Shown here one piece after another: positions 25,733 to 35,103 of a stretch of 64,000 bases of DNA. The notes under the pieces are model-generated. The model worked only from the letters and a program-made list of their open reading frames with translations. It was not told where the DNA came from and did not search any database. The position numbers and the translations under genes were made by a program. The DNA comes from Gammaproteobacteria bacterium (GTDB lineage: Bacteria > Pseudomonadota > Gammaproteobacteria > Nevskiales > Nevskiaceae): assembly GCA_022599775.1 (NCBI GenBank), contig JAHZLQ010000040.1, forward strand, positions 54,422-118,421, given 5' to 3'. Every line of letters starts with the position of its first letter. The stretch's first letter is position 1.

Positions 25733-27565
25733 GTGATTCAGAATTTACGCAACATCGCCATCATCGCGCACGTCGACCATGGCAAGACCACTCTCGTCGA
25801 CAAGCTGCTGCGTCAGTCCGGCACGCTGGACAAGCGTGAGGACCTCGGCGAACGCATCATGGATTCCAACGCGCTCGAAAAGGAGCGCGGCATCACCATT
25901 CTGGCGAAGAACACCGCGCTGCGCTGGACCGACCCGCGCAACGATACCGAATTCCGCATCAACATCGTCGACACCCCGGGCCATGCCGATTTCGGTGGCG
26001 AGGTCGAGCGTGTGCTGTCGATGGTGGACTCGGTACTGTTGCTGGTCGACGCCGTGGACGGCCCAATGCCGCAGACGCGCTTCGTCACGCAAAAGGCGTT
26101 TGCGCTAGGCCTGAAGCCGATCGTCGTCATCAACAAGATCGACCGCCCGGGCGCGCGACCGAACTGGGTCATCGACCAGGTGTTCGACCTGTTCGACAAG
26201 CTCGGCGCCACCGACGAGCAGCTCGACTTCCCGTTCATCTACGCCTCCGCCCTGCAGGGCTATGCAGGCGAGGACGAGAACGTGCGCGAGGGCGACATGA
26301 CGCCGCTGTTCCAGACCATCGTCGACAAGGTGTCGTCGCCGGACGTGGACCCGGACGGTGCGTTCCAGATGCAGGTGATCTCGCTGGAGTATTCCAACTT
26401 CGTCGGCATCATCGGCACCGGCCGCATCAAGCGCGGCAAGGTGCGACCGAACATGCAGGTTTCGGTGGTGGGCCGCGACGGCGCGGTGCGCAACGGCAAG
26501 ATCCTGCAGGTGATGGGCTTCCTCGGCCTCAACAAGATCGAGGCGACCGAAGCGCAGGCCGGCGACATCGTGGCGCTGTCCGGCATCGACGATCTCGGCA
26601 TCTCCGAGACGATCTGCGACGCCAAGTCACCCGATGCCCTGCCGACCTTGCAGGTCGACGAACCGACGATGAGCATGACCTTCGAGGTCAACAAGTCCCC
26701 GTTCGCCGGCAAGGAAGGCAAGTTCATCACCAGTCGCCAGATCGGTGACCGCCTGCAACGCGAACTCAAGACCAACGTCGCGCTGCGCGTGGAACCCACG
26801 GCCGACCCGGACAAGTTCCGCGTGTCCGGTCGCGGCCTGCTGCATCTGGGCATTCTCATCGAGAACATGCGCCGCGAGGGCTACGAACTGGCGGTGTCGC
26901 GTCCGCAGGTGATCCTGCGCGAGGTCGACGGCGAAATTCACGAACCGTTCGAAATCCTGACCGCCGACGTGGAAGAGGCGACCCAGGGCAGCGTGATTCA
27001 GGGCTTGTCCGAGCGTGGTGGCCGCATGCAGAACATGGTGCCGGACGGCAAGGGCCGGGTTCGCCTGGAGTACGCGATTCCCTCACGGGGCCTGATCGGC
27101 TTCCAGACCGAGTTCATGTCCATGACCTCGGGCACCGGCCTGCTTGCCCACAACTTCGACCACTTCGGCCCCAAGGCTGACGCGGATGTCGGTAATCGCC
27201 ACAACGGCGTGCTGATCTCCAACGAGCAGGGCAAGGCGCTGGCCTATTCGCTGTTCAACCTGCAGGATCGCGGCCGCATGATGGCCGAGCCGGGCGACGA
27301 GGTGTATGAAGGCCAGATCGTCGGCATCCACTCGCGTGACAACGATCTGGTCGTCAATATCCTCAAGGGCAAGAAGCTGACCAACGTCCGTGCCTCCGGC
27401 AGCGACGAAAACGTGCTGCTGACGCCCGCGGTGAAGATGAGCCTGGAACAGGCGCTGGAATTCATCAATGACGATGAGCTGGTGGAGATCACGCCGCAGT
27501 CGATCCGCGTGCGCAAGAAGTTCCTCAAGGAACACGAACGCAAGCGCTCGTACCGCGGCGACTGA
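25733..27565 (+). CDS. typA: Translational GTPase TypA/BipA
   Basis: A 610-residue ribosome-associated GTPase related to EF-G. The G domain shows [16 protein letters not shown] (G1), the switch region [28 protein letters not shown] (G3) and [12 protein letters not shown] (G4). Domains II, III and V follow, and the TypA-specific C-terminal domain ends in the basic [16 protein letters not shown]. TypA helps 50S assembly and growth under stress. The GTG at 25733 gives the canonical [17 protein letters not shown] start. A strong bidirectional terminator follows the gene. Confidence 0.97.
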   Translation: MIQNLRNIAIIAHVDHGKTTLVDKLLRQSGTLDKREDLGERIMDSNALEKERGITILAKNTALRWTDPRNDTEFRINIVDTPGHADFGGEVERVLSMVDSVLLLVDAVDGPMPQTRFVTQKAFALGLKPIVVINKIDRPGARPNWVIDQVFDLFDKLGATDEQLDFPFIYASALQGYAGEDENVREGDMTPLFQTIVDKVSSPDVDPDGAFQMQVISLEYSNFVGIIGTGRIKRGKVRPNMQVSVVGRDGAVRNGKILQVMGFLGLNKIEATEAQAGDIVALSGIDDLGISETICDAKSPDALPTLQVDEPTMSMTFEVNKSPFAGKEGKFITSRQIGDRLQRELKTNVALRVEPTADPDKFRVSGRGLLHLGILIENMRREGYELAVSRPQVILREVDGEIHEPFEILTADVEEATQGSVIQGLSERGGRMQNMVPDGKGRVRLEYAIPSRGLIGFQTEFMSMTSGTGLLAHNFDHFGPKADADVGNRHNGVLISNEQGKALAYSLFNLQDRGRMMAEPGDEVYEGQIVGIHSRDNDLVVNILKGKKLTNVRASGSDENVLLTPAVKMSLEQALEFINDDELVEITPQSIRVRKKFLKEHERKRSYRGD

Positions 27566-27582
27566 TTTCAGAGCAGTTGTCA

Positions 27583-27617
27583 CGAACCAGGCCGGCGCAT
27601 TGCGCCGGCCTGGTTCG
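27583..27617. terminator. Bidirectional hairpin terminator
   Basis: The arms 27583-27599 and 27601-27617 are perfectly complementary over 17 bp, core GGCCGGCGCA / TGCGCCGGCC; the real loop is about four bases. It lies 18 bp after typA and 12 bp after the end of the convergent DUF1329 gene, so it can stop transcription from both sides. Confidence 0.85.
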
Positions 27618-27628
27618 TTGTAGGCCGC

Positions 27629-29002
27629 CTACTTTTTGGCGCGGCGCGTCACGCGGCCCGGCGAGAAATCGCGCGCCTCAAAGTCCATGTCCTGATCCTC
27701 GGGGTCTTCGTTGTTGAGTCCGTGCACCAGATAGCGTCGGTCCGGCAGGTCGTAGACCACCTCCGCCACCGGCGCAATGCGGAGCTTGTCGTACTGGTTG
27801 ATCGTGTGCGTTTCCTGCAGGCGCCACAGCTCGCCGCGCCGGTCGTAGAGGTCCGCCACCACGATCTGCCAGGAATCCTCGTCGACGAAGAACACGCGCC
27901 GGTCGTAGACGTGCACGATTCCCGGTTTGGCCCGCGCTTCCACCACCCACACGCGATGCAGTTCATAACGCGTCAGCGCCGGCTCGATGTGGTGCTTGCC
28001 GAGAATCTCGCTGTAGCGGTGCTGGTCGCTGTGCAGCCGATAGCTGTTGTACGGCACGAACAGCTCCTGTTTGCCCAGCAGCTTCCAGTCGTAGCGATCC
28101 ATCGCACCGCTGAAGCTGTCGAACTGGTCGTTGGTCAACAGCCGGTCGGCGGCCAGCGCGGCATTGTCGTAGCCGATATTGGTCGCCTGTCGCAGGCTGC
28201 GCTGGCCGGGGTTGAACTGCCAGGCGCGAGGGTCCTCCTCCTCCGGGTCCAGTGGCTCGTGCAGCAACAGGATCGTGCCCGCCAACCGTTCCGGCTGCGT
28301 GACCACCAGCGCGACAAACATCAGCCAGTCATCGAGATCGTCCGGCGCGGCGCCCTTCTGCGAATAGTTGAACAGCACGTCCTCGCGAAACTTCACGGCA
28401 TTGACGATGCCGGCGGCGGTGACCGCAAACTGGTTGTTCCAGCGCCGCAGTGCGACACCGCGATAACGGGTTCTATGATTCCAGATCACCTCACGACCGT
28501 TCTGCGGAATCGGAAAGGCGATGCCGGTGGCGGCGTCGTGCAGCGCTTCTCCATTTTCCGCCAGCTCGGCGCGCAAGGCATTGGCCCGCGTAGCCGCGTA
28601 CACCCAGCGCGGTGCGGAGGCGGTGCGTCGACTCGGATAGACCGGCATGGCGTAGTCCTGAAACTGCTCGAACATCGCCTGTTGCCCTTCGCTGAGCCGG
28701 TCCTTGTGCTGCCCGAGATTTTGGGGCGTGATCGTGAACAGGGCTTGCTCGTTTGCAAAGGGATCGCAGTAGCGCGAGCCGGTGCCCGCGAAGCAGGGCG
28801 GCGCGCCCAGCAATCCGCCATTCCACGGCGGAATCGTGCCTTCGGCGTTGCCCGCGACTTCCGCACCCAGCGGGGTCAAGGCTCCGCCTAATTGCGCGGC
28901 CTGCGCTTCGGAAACCGCCGCGTGGGTCGGTGTGATCAGTGCGATCGCGGCCACGGCGCCCATGGCAATCAACAAGGCCGGCAAGCAGCGGCTTGATTTC
29001 AT
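27629..29002 (-). CDS. DUF1329 periplasmic protein
   Basis: A 457-residue exported protein with a signal peptide cut at THA-AV (about residue 26). Family marks of DUF1329: LGGALTPLGAEVAGNAEGTIP near the N-terminus, AYPSRRT-like PVYPSRRTASAP, FPIPQNGREVIWNHRTRYRG, then a long C-terminal beta-rich region with YRLHSDQHRYSEILG, YELHRVWVVEARAKPGIVHVYDRR and FFVDEDSWQIVVADLYDRRGELWR. DUF1329 proteins resemble LolA/LolB lipid carriers and often occur with hydrocarbon or lipid metabolism genes. Here the TetR-fadE operon is divergent next door. The start at 29002 is backed by a GAGGAG ribosome site. Confidence 0.88.
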   Translation of the reverse strand: MKSSRCLPALLIAMGAVAAIALITPTHAAVSEAQAAQLGGALTPLGAEVAGNAEGTIPPWNGGLLGAPPCFAGTGSRYCDPFANEQALFTITPQNLGQHKDRLSEGQQAMFEQFQDYAMPVYPSRRTASAPRWVYAATRANALRAELAENGEALHDAATGIAFPIPQNGREVIWNHRTRYRGVALRRWNNQFAVTAAGIVNAVKFREDVLFNYSQKGAAPDDLDDWLMFVALVVTQPERLAGTILLLHEPLDPEEEDPRAWQFNPGQRSLRQATNIGYDNAALAADRLLTNDQFDSFSGAMDRYDWKLLGKQELFVPYNSYRLHSDQHRYSEILGKHHIEPALTRYELHRVWVVEARAKPGIVHVYDRRVFFVDEDSWQIVVADLYDRRGELWRLQETHTINQYDKLRIAPVAEVVYDLPDRRYLVHGLNNEDPEDQDMDFEARDFSPGRVTRRAKK

Positions 29003-29154
29003 GATCGGGTTCTCCTCATCCGTGATTGTCCTTATCAATCCTTCCGCCAGGCGGTACATCGCGTGCCCCGCAGCGGGTTTTATCATGCCGCCATTGCCTT
29101 CCCGGCGCAGGTCGCCACACCGCGTCGACACGGTCTTTAGTCATCGCGTTCGGT

Positions 29155-29183
29155 TTGCCCATACGCAGGCGCATTGCTAGAGT
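29155..29183 (+). promoter_or_regulatory. Putative sigma-70 promoter of the TetR-fadE operon
   Basis: TTGCCC (29155-29160) and TAGAGT (29178-29183) are separated by exactly 17 bp and lie about 60 bases before the TetR start. Each hexamer matches consensus at four positions or fewer, so this is a moderate call. No clear palindrome for the TetR protein is visible in it. Confidence 0.4.
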
Positions 29184-29242
29184 CGCGCGGCCCCGCTGAG
29201 GGCAAAGCCAGGCGGAGGAGACCGCTACGCCCAGGATCCGAT

Positions 29243-29875
29243 ATGGACACTCCCCGACAAAATCTCACCGCCGATGACTGGGCCGCCGCCGCTCTGGAGG
29301 CCATGGCATCCAGCGGAATCGAGGCCGTGGCGGTCGAACCGCTGGCCCGTTCGCTGGGCGTGACCAAGGGCAGTTTCTATTGGCATTTCCCGAATCGCGA
29401 AGCGCTGATGCGCCGCGCCCTGGAACTGTGGGAGCGTCAGGAAACCGACGATATGATCATCGCGGTTGCCGATGTGTCGGATCCCTATGACCGCATCGTC
29501 AAATTGTTCAAGCGGGCCAATGCCAGCCATCGTGCCGGGCGGCTCTATCTGGCGCTGGCCGCCGCCTCGGATCACGCGCATGTCGGCACCGTCGTGCGTC
29601 GTGTTTCGGCGCGCCGCATGAACTACCTGCACGAGTGCTATCAGGCGCTCGGCCTCGGCGAGCCCGAGGCGAAGCTGTGGTCCACCTTCGCCTACGCCAC
29701 CTTCATCGGTAATCAGCAGGTGCACCGCGATGCACCGGAAACCTTCCCCGAAGGCGCAGAATTCAGCCAGTATTTCAAGTTGATGATCAAAATGCTGATT
29801 CCGCGGGCTCGCGATATCGAGTCCGCACGCGTTCCGGGCACCGCAGACAAGCACGCGGCACCGCCTGGGCCTTAA
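29243..29875 (+). CDS. TetR-family transcriptional regulator
   Basis: A 210-residue repressor-type regulator. The N-terminal HTH is typical: WAAAALEAMASSGIEAVAVEPLARSLGVTKGSFYWHFPNREALMRRAL, ending in the strongly conserved GSFYWHF recognition helix. The C-terminal ligand domain is helical. It is 22 bp upstream of, and cotranscribed with, the FadE-type acyl-CoA dehydrogenase, so it probably responds to an acyl-CoA or fatty acid and controls this operon. The ATG at 29243 is the only start that begins right before the HTH. Confidence 0.88.
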   Translation: MDTPRQNLTADDWAAAALEAMASSGIEAVAVEPLARSLGVTKGSFYWHFPNREALMRRALELWERQETDDMIIAVADVSDPYDRIVKLFKRANASHRAGRLYLALAAASDHAHVGTVVRRVSARRMNYLHECYQALGLGEPEAKLWSTFAYATFIGNQQVHRDAPETFPEGAEFSQYFKLMIKMLIPRARDIESARVPGTADKHAAPPGP

Positions 29876-29897
29876 TCTCCAATCCGGAGGAATCGGG

Positions 29898-32366
29898 ATG
29901 TTGAGCCTTACCGTCACGCTGGTGGTGCTGGCGCTGAGTTGGACGCTGGCCTACGTCGGCGCGCCCTTGCTGGTCTGGACCGCCGTGGTCACCGTGGCCT
30001 ATGCCGCGCTGCTGGTCGCCGGTCTGCTCGGTACCGCGGGCGCCGCGATACTGGGTGTGCCACTGCTGTTATTGCTGGCGTTCAACATTGTTCCGCTGCG
30101 ACGCGGCGTGCTCACCCGCGGTCTGTTCGAACGCTTCAAGGCCGTGATGCCCGAGATGTCGCAGACCGAGCGCGATGCGCTGGAGGCCGGTGACACCTGG
30201 TGGGAGACCGAGATGTTTCGCGGCCGCCCGAACTGGAAGCAGCTGCTCGACTTCCCGCGTACCGAATACACCGAAGAAGAACAGGCCTTCCTCGACAATC
30301 AATGCGCCACGCTGTGCGCAATGATCAACGACTGGCAGATCGACTTCGAACTGCGCGAGATTCCGGCGCCGGTGATGGACTACATCCGCGAGCAGCGCTT
30401 TCTGGCGATGCTGATCGACAAGAAGCACGGCGGGCTCGGTTTCTCCGCGCGCGCCCAATCGGAAGTGGTCACGCGCATCGCCACGCGCTCGATCGCCGTG
30501 GCTGTCACCGTCATGGTTCCGAATTCGCTGGGGCCGGGCGAACTGCTGATGATCTACGGCACGCCCGAGCAGAAGAAGCAATGGTTGCCGGGACTGGTGT
30601 CCGGCCGGGAGATTCCCTGCTTCGGCCTGACCGGACCCGAAGCCGGCTCCGACGCCACCGCCATGCCGGACCACGGCGAGGTTTGCTACGGCGAACTCGG
30701 GGGCCGCCGCACCCTCGGTATCCGCCTCAACTTCTCCAAGCGCTGGATCACGCTGGCGCCGATCGCCACCGTGGTCGGCCTGGCCTTCAAACTCAGCGAT
30801 CCGGAAGGTCTGCTCGGTGACAAGTCGCGGGTGGACTACGGCATCACCTGCGCGCTGGTGCCGGCGAATCATCCCGGCGTCGAGATTGGCCGCCGCCACT
30901 ACCCCGGCTCCGCCTTCATGAACGGCCCGATCTTCGGCAAGGACGTGTTCGTGCCGCTGGACTGGATCATCGGCGGCCCCGCCAATGCCGGTCGCGGTTG
31001 GCGCATGCTGGTGGAATGTCTGTCCGCCGGTCGCGGCATCTCGCTGCCGGCACTGGCCGCCGCAACCGCGCAGACCGCCTACCGCATGACCGGTGCCTAC
31101 GCACGCATTCGAACCCAGTTTCGCCTGCCGGTAGGCAAGTTCGAGGGCGTGCAGGAAGCCACCGGCCGCATCGCCGGGCTGACCTACCTGATGGAAGCCA
31201 CGCGCGTGCTCACCAGTTCCGCCGTGGACCATTGCGCGCCGAGCGTGGTCACCGCGATCGCCAAGTACCACATGACCGAACTGATGCGCCGCATCGTCGC
31301 CGACGCGATGGACGTGCACGGCGGGCGCGGCATCCAGCAGGGCCCGCGCAACTACCTGGCCTCCGCCTATCAGGCCGCGCCGGTGGCGATCACCGTGGAA
31401 GGCGCCAACATCCTGGTCCGCAATCTGATGATCTTCGGCCAGGGCGCGATCCGCTGCCATCCCTACGTGCTCAAGGAAATGGAAGCCTCAAGACACGACG
31501 ACCTCGAAGCCTTCGACCAGACGTTATGGGCGCACCTGGGCTATTCGATCAATCGTGCCGTGCGCGCACTCAGCCTGGGCCTCAGCGGCGCCGGCCTCGC
31601 GCGCGCACCACTGAGCGGTCCCCTCGCCTCGTACTACCGACAGCTCGAACGGATGTCCGCCTCGCTGGCCATCGTCTCCGACGTGACCATGGGCATTCTG
31701 GGCGGCGACCTCAAGCGCAAGGAACGCCTATCCGCCCGCCTGGGCGACGTGCTGTCCCACCTCTATATGGCCTCCGCCGTGCTCAAGTACCACCGCGACG
31801 AAGGCGAGCCGGAAGAAGACCTGCCCTACGCCCGCTGGGCCTTGCAGCACTGCCTGTCGCAGATCGAACTCGCGTTCGAAGGCTTCTTCGCCAACTTCCC
31901 GAACCGTTTTGCCGCTGGCGTGATGCGCCGTCTGGTGTTCCCCTTGGGCCGCTCGCATCGCGAGCCGTCCGACGCGCTGACCGCCGAACTGGCCGAACAC
32001 ATGATGTTGCCGAGCGCGCTGCGCGATCGCCTCAGCCAATCGGTCTACACCGCCGGCGGCCCGGACGATGCCGTCGGCCGCATGGAACGCGCCTTCACAC
32101 TGCTGCACGAAGCCGCCGCTGTCACCGACCTGCTCGACAGCGCCGCGCAAGACGGCGAAGCGCCGGGAGACACCCTGGCAGAACGCCTGAAGAACGCGAT
32201 TGCCAACGGCCGAATCACCGCCGAGCAATCCCAGGTGCTGGACGAGTACGAAAAGGCACGCCTCGACGCCATCCAGACCGACGATTTCTCGCCGGACTAT
32301 CTGCGCCGCATCGCGGCCGTGGATACGCGCGAGGTTTCGGAGGCGCGGCAACAGCATGTTGCTTGA
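29898..32366 (+). CDS. fadE: Acyl-CoA dehydrogenase, FadE type
   Basis: An 822-residue enzyme that makes trans-2-enoyl-CoA in the first step of fatty acid beta-oxidation. It has two N-terminal hydrophobic segments (residues ~3-50), as FadE proteins do, then the dehydrogenase core: FGLTGPEAGSDATAMPD (FAD/substrate loop), RLNFSKRWITLAPIATVVGLAF, MDVHGGRGIQQGPRNYLASAYQAAPVAITVEGANILVRNLMIFGQGAIRCHP, and a C-terminal helical extension of about 300 residues. The length fits E. coli FadE (814). A CGGAGGA ribosome site precedes the ATG. It is the second gene of a TetR-fadE operon. Confidence 0.93.
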   Translation: MLSLTVTLVVLALSWTLAYVGAPLLVWTAVVTVAYAALLVAGLLGTAGAAILGVPLLLLLAFNIVPLRRGVLTRGLFERFKAVMPEMSQTERDALEAGDTWWETEMFRGRPNWKQLLDFPRTEYTEEEQAFLDNQCATLCAMINDWQIDFELREIPAPVMDYIREQRFLAMLIDKKHGGLGFSARAQSEVVTRIATRSIAVAVTVMVPNSLGPGELLMIYGTPEQKKQWLPGLVSGREIPCFGLTGPEAGSDATAMPDHGEVCYGELGGRRTLGIRLNFSKRWITLAPIATVVGLAFKLSDPEGLLGDKSRVDYGITCALVPANHPGVEIGRRHYPGSAFMNGPIFGKDVFVPLDWIIGGPANAGRGWRMLVECLSAGRGISLPALAAATAQTAYRMTGAYARIRTQFRLPVGKFEGVQEATGRIAGLTYLMEATRVLTSSAVDHCAPSVVTAIAKYHMTELMRRIVADAMDVHGGRGIQQGPRNYLASAYQAAPVAITVEGANILVRNLMIFGQGAIRCHPYVLKEMEASRHDDLEAFDQTLWAHLGYSINRAVRALSLGLSGAGLARAPLSGPLASYYRQLERMSASLAIVSDVTMGILGGDLKRKERLSARLGDVLSHLYMASAVLKYHRDEGEPEEDLPYARWALQHCLSQIELAFEGFFANFPNRFAAGVMRRLVFPLGRSHREPSDALTAELAEHMMLPSALRDRLSQSVYTAGGPDDAVGRMERAFTLLHEAAAVTDLLDSAAQDGEAPGDTLAERLKNAIANGRITAEQSQVLDEYEKARLDAIQTDDFSPDYLRRIAAVDTREVSEARQQHVA

Positions 32367-32423
32367 ACGGGGAGCCGAGGCTTCGGCTGAACGGCCGGCG
32401 TCAGTAGGCACCCGCTTGACTAG

Positions 32424-32447
32424 AAGGCCGTTCGATCGCGGCCTTTT
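32424..32447 (+). terminator. Probable terminator after fadE
   Basis: AAGGCCG (32424-32430) pairs with CGGCCTT (32439-32445) with an eight-base loop TTCGATCG, followed by a short T-run. It lies about 60 bp after the fadE stop. The U-tract is weak (four T), so termination may be partial. It marks the edge between fadE and the accessory island. Confidence 0.5.
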
Positions 32448-32665
32448 CGAGCAATCCCGATCCCCACGCTGGGATTGCTCGTCGCGATCCTGCATGAAGC
32501 GTCTAATTCGGCGAATGCCCCTATCGCTTTCCAGCCAGTGACCGACTCAACCAAAGGCATGGACGCAATATCGAGAAACGACCTTAGCTTCAGCGAGGTT
32601 TTGCACTTGGAACTTGAGCCTGAGAACTGCATAGAATGCATACATCGAAGCCAGCCGAGTTAACC

Positions 32666-32872
32666 ATGGACTATACGATCGAATACGAGCAAGAAGCCGA
32701 TGGTCGATGGTTGGCTGAAGTCCCGGAATTGCCGGGGGTTCTTGCATACGGCGTCAGCGCGGAAGATGCCATGCGTAAAGCTGAAACGCTTGCGCTTCGA
32801 GTTCTCGCCGAGCGGTTGGAACAAAATGAAACAGCGCCCATTTCGATACGCATCGGTCTGCAAGCTGCATGA
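32666..32872 (+). CDS. hicB: HicB-family antitoxin
   Basis: A 68-residue antitoxin: YTIEYEQEADGRWLAEVPELPGVLAYGVSAEDAM is the partial RNase-H-like HicB fold, then a short helix RKAETLALRVLAERLEQNE. It is at the short end of the family and lacks a C-terminal HTH or RHH DNA-binding domain, so autoregulation would differ from long HicB proteins. It overlaps hicA by four bases (ATGA). The ATG at 32666 follows a spacer with no strong ribosome site. In this pair the antitoxin gene comes first, the reverse of classical hicAB order, though this order is common among short HicB pairs. Confidence 0.88.
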   Translation: MDYTIEYEQEADGRWLAEVPELPGVLAYGVSAEDAMRKAETLALRVLAERLEQNETAPISIRIGLQAA

Positions 32873-33081
32873 GCAGCTGGCCTTCGTCAAAGGCCAGCAA
32901 AGTGTTCGCAGCGCTTCAGCAGATCGGCTGGAGCCTCAAGCGCCAGTCAGGATCGCACAGGACGCTGCACCGCGAAGGATGGCCGGATTATGTGTTCGCA
33001 TTCCATGATCGTGAAGAAATCGGCCCGCGAATGCTTGCAAGAATTGCCAAGCACACAGGACTCCGGCCGGAAGATTTGTAG
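32869..33081 (+). CDS. hicA: HicA-family mRNA interferase toxin
   Basis: A 70-residue toxin with a double-stranded-RNA-binding-like fold. SSKVFAALQQIGW is helix 1, and the catalytic segment is SGSHRTLHREG, with the conserved His in GSH. EIGPRMLARIAKHTGLRPEDL is the C-terminal helix typical of HicA (L..I.K..GL). HicA cleaves mRNA when free of HicB. Its start overlaps the hicB stop. The pair lies at the left edge of the accessory island. Confidence 0.9.
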   Translation: MSSWPSSKASKVFAALQQIGWSLKRQSGSHRTLHREGWPDYVFAFHDREEIGPRMLARIAKHTGLRPEDL

Positions 33082-33666
33082 ATGTGCGGAGCACTGATCG
33101 AAAGAGGCGTAGCACTCATCTTCGGCACCGCTGACCTACGATGTTCCGGTCCCGGCAAGCCTGAAGGATTACGGCGACATGATGCCCCGAGCACTATTTA
33201 ATGGTTGTCACGATGTCTTATAAATTAGCAGCTTGGGCCAATCACTTGACTGGTGTCTGCGATCTTTATCGTGGGTGCAAGACCCAAAAGCGTTACAGGT
33301 GAAGGCAGTAGGATTGGGGCGTTTCGTATCATGCCACCGTAATCCCCAAAATCACCGCCGCGCAAGCTGAATCCGCCGCCGCTGTGTAATGCAGACCTTT
33401 GGCGGCACCGCTTATATAAATCAATGGGTTGGTGCGCTCAATGTCGCGAATCCGCCAAGTTGGGCTAAGCCCAATCACGTTCACAACTGGTTCGGCCGGC
33501 TGCGAGCGATGTTGATCGCCGGGCCAGCTGCGCCGCCCCCTCTTGTTGGTGAGGGGCGACGGTCCGCCCCCCTACCGATCAACGGAGATTCGTCATGCAG
33601 CACTTGACAACGCCGAACGTAGTAAACTTGGTGCCGCGTTTCACATGCGAAACGGAGGGCTATTTC
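33082..33666. other. Island spacer without a confident gene
   Basis: A 585-bp stretch. Directly after the hicA stop, an ATG opens a 41-codon frame (33082-33207) with no recognisable product. In another frame, 33113-33220 reads YDVPVPASLKDYGDMMPRAL, which looks like a fragment of a real protein, so this may be a decayed reading frame. A plus-strand frame at 33389-33607 looks non-coding. A GC-rich imperfect hairpin (CGCCCC... / ...GGGGCG, about 33533-33557) precedes the next gene. Confidence 0.4.
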
Positions 33667-33999
33667 ATGACTGACACGACTATCGAAACCCCACGTCGGC
33701 CGTTCGCGGTCCGCGATGCGATCCCGCTCGTCCTGGGTCTGGGTCTGTTCGCGACCGGTGCCCTGCTGTTCGTGCTGGACATCGGCGGCCATATCGGCTT
33801 CGTGTTCGCGCTCGTAGGCTTCGCGTTCTACATGCTGTTCATCCACCGCGAGAACCGCCGTAAGGGCTTGCCGAATGGTGGCGCAGGTTATTACACATCG
33901 CGACATCACCCGCCGGACTGGGCTACCAATCCGGCCAATCCGAACTGGGCTACCAATCCGGCCAATCCAGCTAGCTGGAACTGGTATGGACGACGCTAA
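33667..33999 (+). CDS. Two-helix membrane protein with repeat tail
   Basis: A 110-residue protein. After a short charged N-terminus (MTDTTIETPRRPFAVRDA) come two membrane helices, IPLVLGLGLFATGALLFVL and IGFVFALVGFAFYMLFI, then a basic cytoplasmic segment HRENRRKG. A Tyr/Trp/Asn/Pro tail has two copies of the unit WATNPANP and ends SWNWYGRR. A strong GGAGGG ribosome site sits eight to ten bases before the ATG. I recognise no family. It is convergent with the decayed conjugation-type gene and separated from it by a shared terminator. It may be an intact cargo gene of the old element. Confidence 0.65.
   Translation: MTDTTIETPRRPFAVRDAIPLVLGLGLFATGALLFVLDIGGHIGFVFALVGFAFYMLFIHRENRRKGLPNGGAGYYTSRHHPPDWATNPANPNWATNPANPASWNWYGRR
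33917..33968 (+). repeat. 27-bp tandem repeat within the two-helix protein gene
   Basis: Two identical 25-bp blocks (33917-33941 and 33944-33968), each starting ACTGGGCTACCAATCC, have a 27-bp period, giving the repeated WATNPANP peptide unit. DNA identity is complete between copies, so the duplication is recent or conserved by slippage. Confidence 0.8.
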
Positions 34000-34000
34000 A

Positions 34001-34024
34001 GAAGGGGCGCAGAAGCGCCCCTTC
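34001..34024. terminator. Bidirectional terminator
   Basis: GAAGGGGCGC (34001-34010) and GCGCCCCTTC (34015-34024) form a perfect 10-bp stem with an AGAA loop, followed by TTA on the plus strand. On the minus strand CTTTAG follows. It sits exactly between the two convergent genes of the island. Confidence 0.8.
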
Positions 34025-34824
34025 TTACTCCCCTGATGTTTCATAGTGTTCGTTCTGCCTGCGGGCGCGGCGCCCAGCCATCGGCTGCATGTCCCTTGTT
34101 TCTGCGTTCTCTGCCGCCGTTCGAGCGTCATCGATCGACGTTTTACCCATTGCTGTTTCTGTAGATTCGTAGGCGGCGTGCGTATCGCGGTGCATTTCCT
34201 CCCGCAGATCGCCAGCCATGTGTCGCGCGAGCCAATTATTTGCTTCAACACGGTCGTAGTGATCTTGCGGCGCGTACCCGAACTCCCCACGAAACTCCTT
34301 CATCGCGTCTTCGCGAATCTCCGGGATGCGGTTGTGCAACCGCGAAACGTAGTCAACCGAAACGGCACCGATGTCTGTGTAGCTATCTCGTTGGCTCCCG
34401 CTGAAACTTCCCTGTACGCCAGCAAAGCCACCACCACCGCCCTGATTGCCTTTCCTAGACCCAGATTCAACCCAAGATCCCCGCCTATTTCTCTGGCCCG
34501 CTGCTCTTGATCGGTCGCATTTGTGTGCACGCCTCGGCCTGAAGACAACGCCCGATCGACGTTCGTAATATGGGACGACATCACCTCATCGTCTTTCTCG
34601 CCCGTCATGATATCGCCGCTATAGCCGGCCAAAAGACCACTTTCAAGCACGCCTTCACGCAGCACTTCCCGACCGCTGTTACCGGTCTCAAGTTCGTTGA
34701 CGTGCGTCGTTCGAACTTCGTCGCGATTGGTCACGACTCGACCATCCTCTTGCTGTGAGAACACGCCGGACCGCGCTTCGGCGCCTTGCCCGATCGTATA
34801 ATTACCGACTTGGCCATCTTGGAT
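34025..34824 (-). pseudogene. Frameshifted C-terminus of a conjugative-transfer (TraG-like) protein
   Basis: Two minus-strand frames together read as one protein tail. From the stop at 34825-34827 the first frame gives NYTIGQGAEARSGVFSQQEDG ... EQRAREIGGDLGLNLGLGK and then turns to nonsense. One base back, the other frame continues as KGNQGGGGGFAGVQGSFSGS, then DSYTDIGAVSVDYVSRLHNRIPEIREDAMKEF, down to the stop at 34025. The switch lies at the TTT at 34451-34453 (AAA on the gene strand); one extra A would restore the frame. A polar Ala/Gly tail with ADLNLNLGLG-like and GGGG segments is reminiscent of TraG-type mating-pair proteins. No 5' part remains, so this is a dead 3' fragment whatever its identity. 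Confidence 0.5.
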
Positions 34825-35103
34825 TTACGGTGACGCCTTACCAAAAACAATGCACCAGACGCGGAAATCGTAGCGATAGCGCCATTTCCCAGCGCCTATT
34901 CAAGGACTTACTCAGAAGACGGAAACTTTCAGAACATGCACCCTATGCAAAATAAGGGTTTCATGAGCGATTTTGTTCCCTAATTTACTGACTTATGAGT
35001 AAAGAACTCGGAAAGCCTCGAAACACCGCAAAAATTGCCCGAGACCCCGATGTGCGGTGTTTCCCTACACGCACACGCCTGTCAAGGCGCTCGCAGTGAT
35101 GAC

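Noticed and set aside
30069..31460. 463-codon minus-strand frame opposite fadE
   Set aside because: Antisense of the FAD-binding core of fadE; rich in His/Gly/Gln as expected for a mirrored frame.
33917..33968. CRISPR-like direct repeats
   Set aside because: Only two copies, 27-bp period, inside a coding frame that gives a repeated peptide; no spacer array and no cas genes.
34755..34955. Short basic plus-strand frame in the island
   Set aside because: Arg-rich and opposite the decayed conjugation-type gene; no ribosome site or homology cue.
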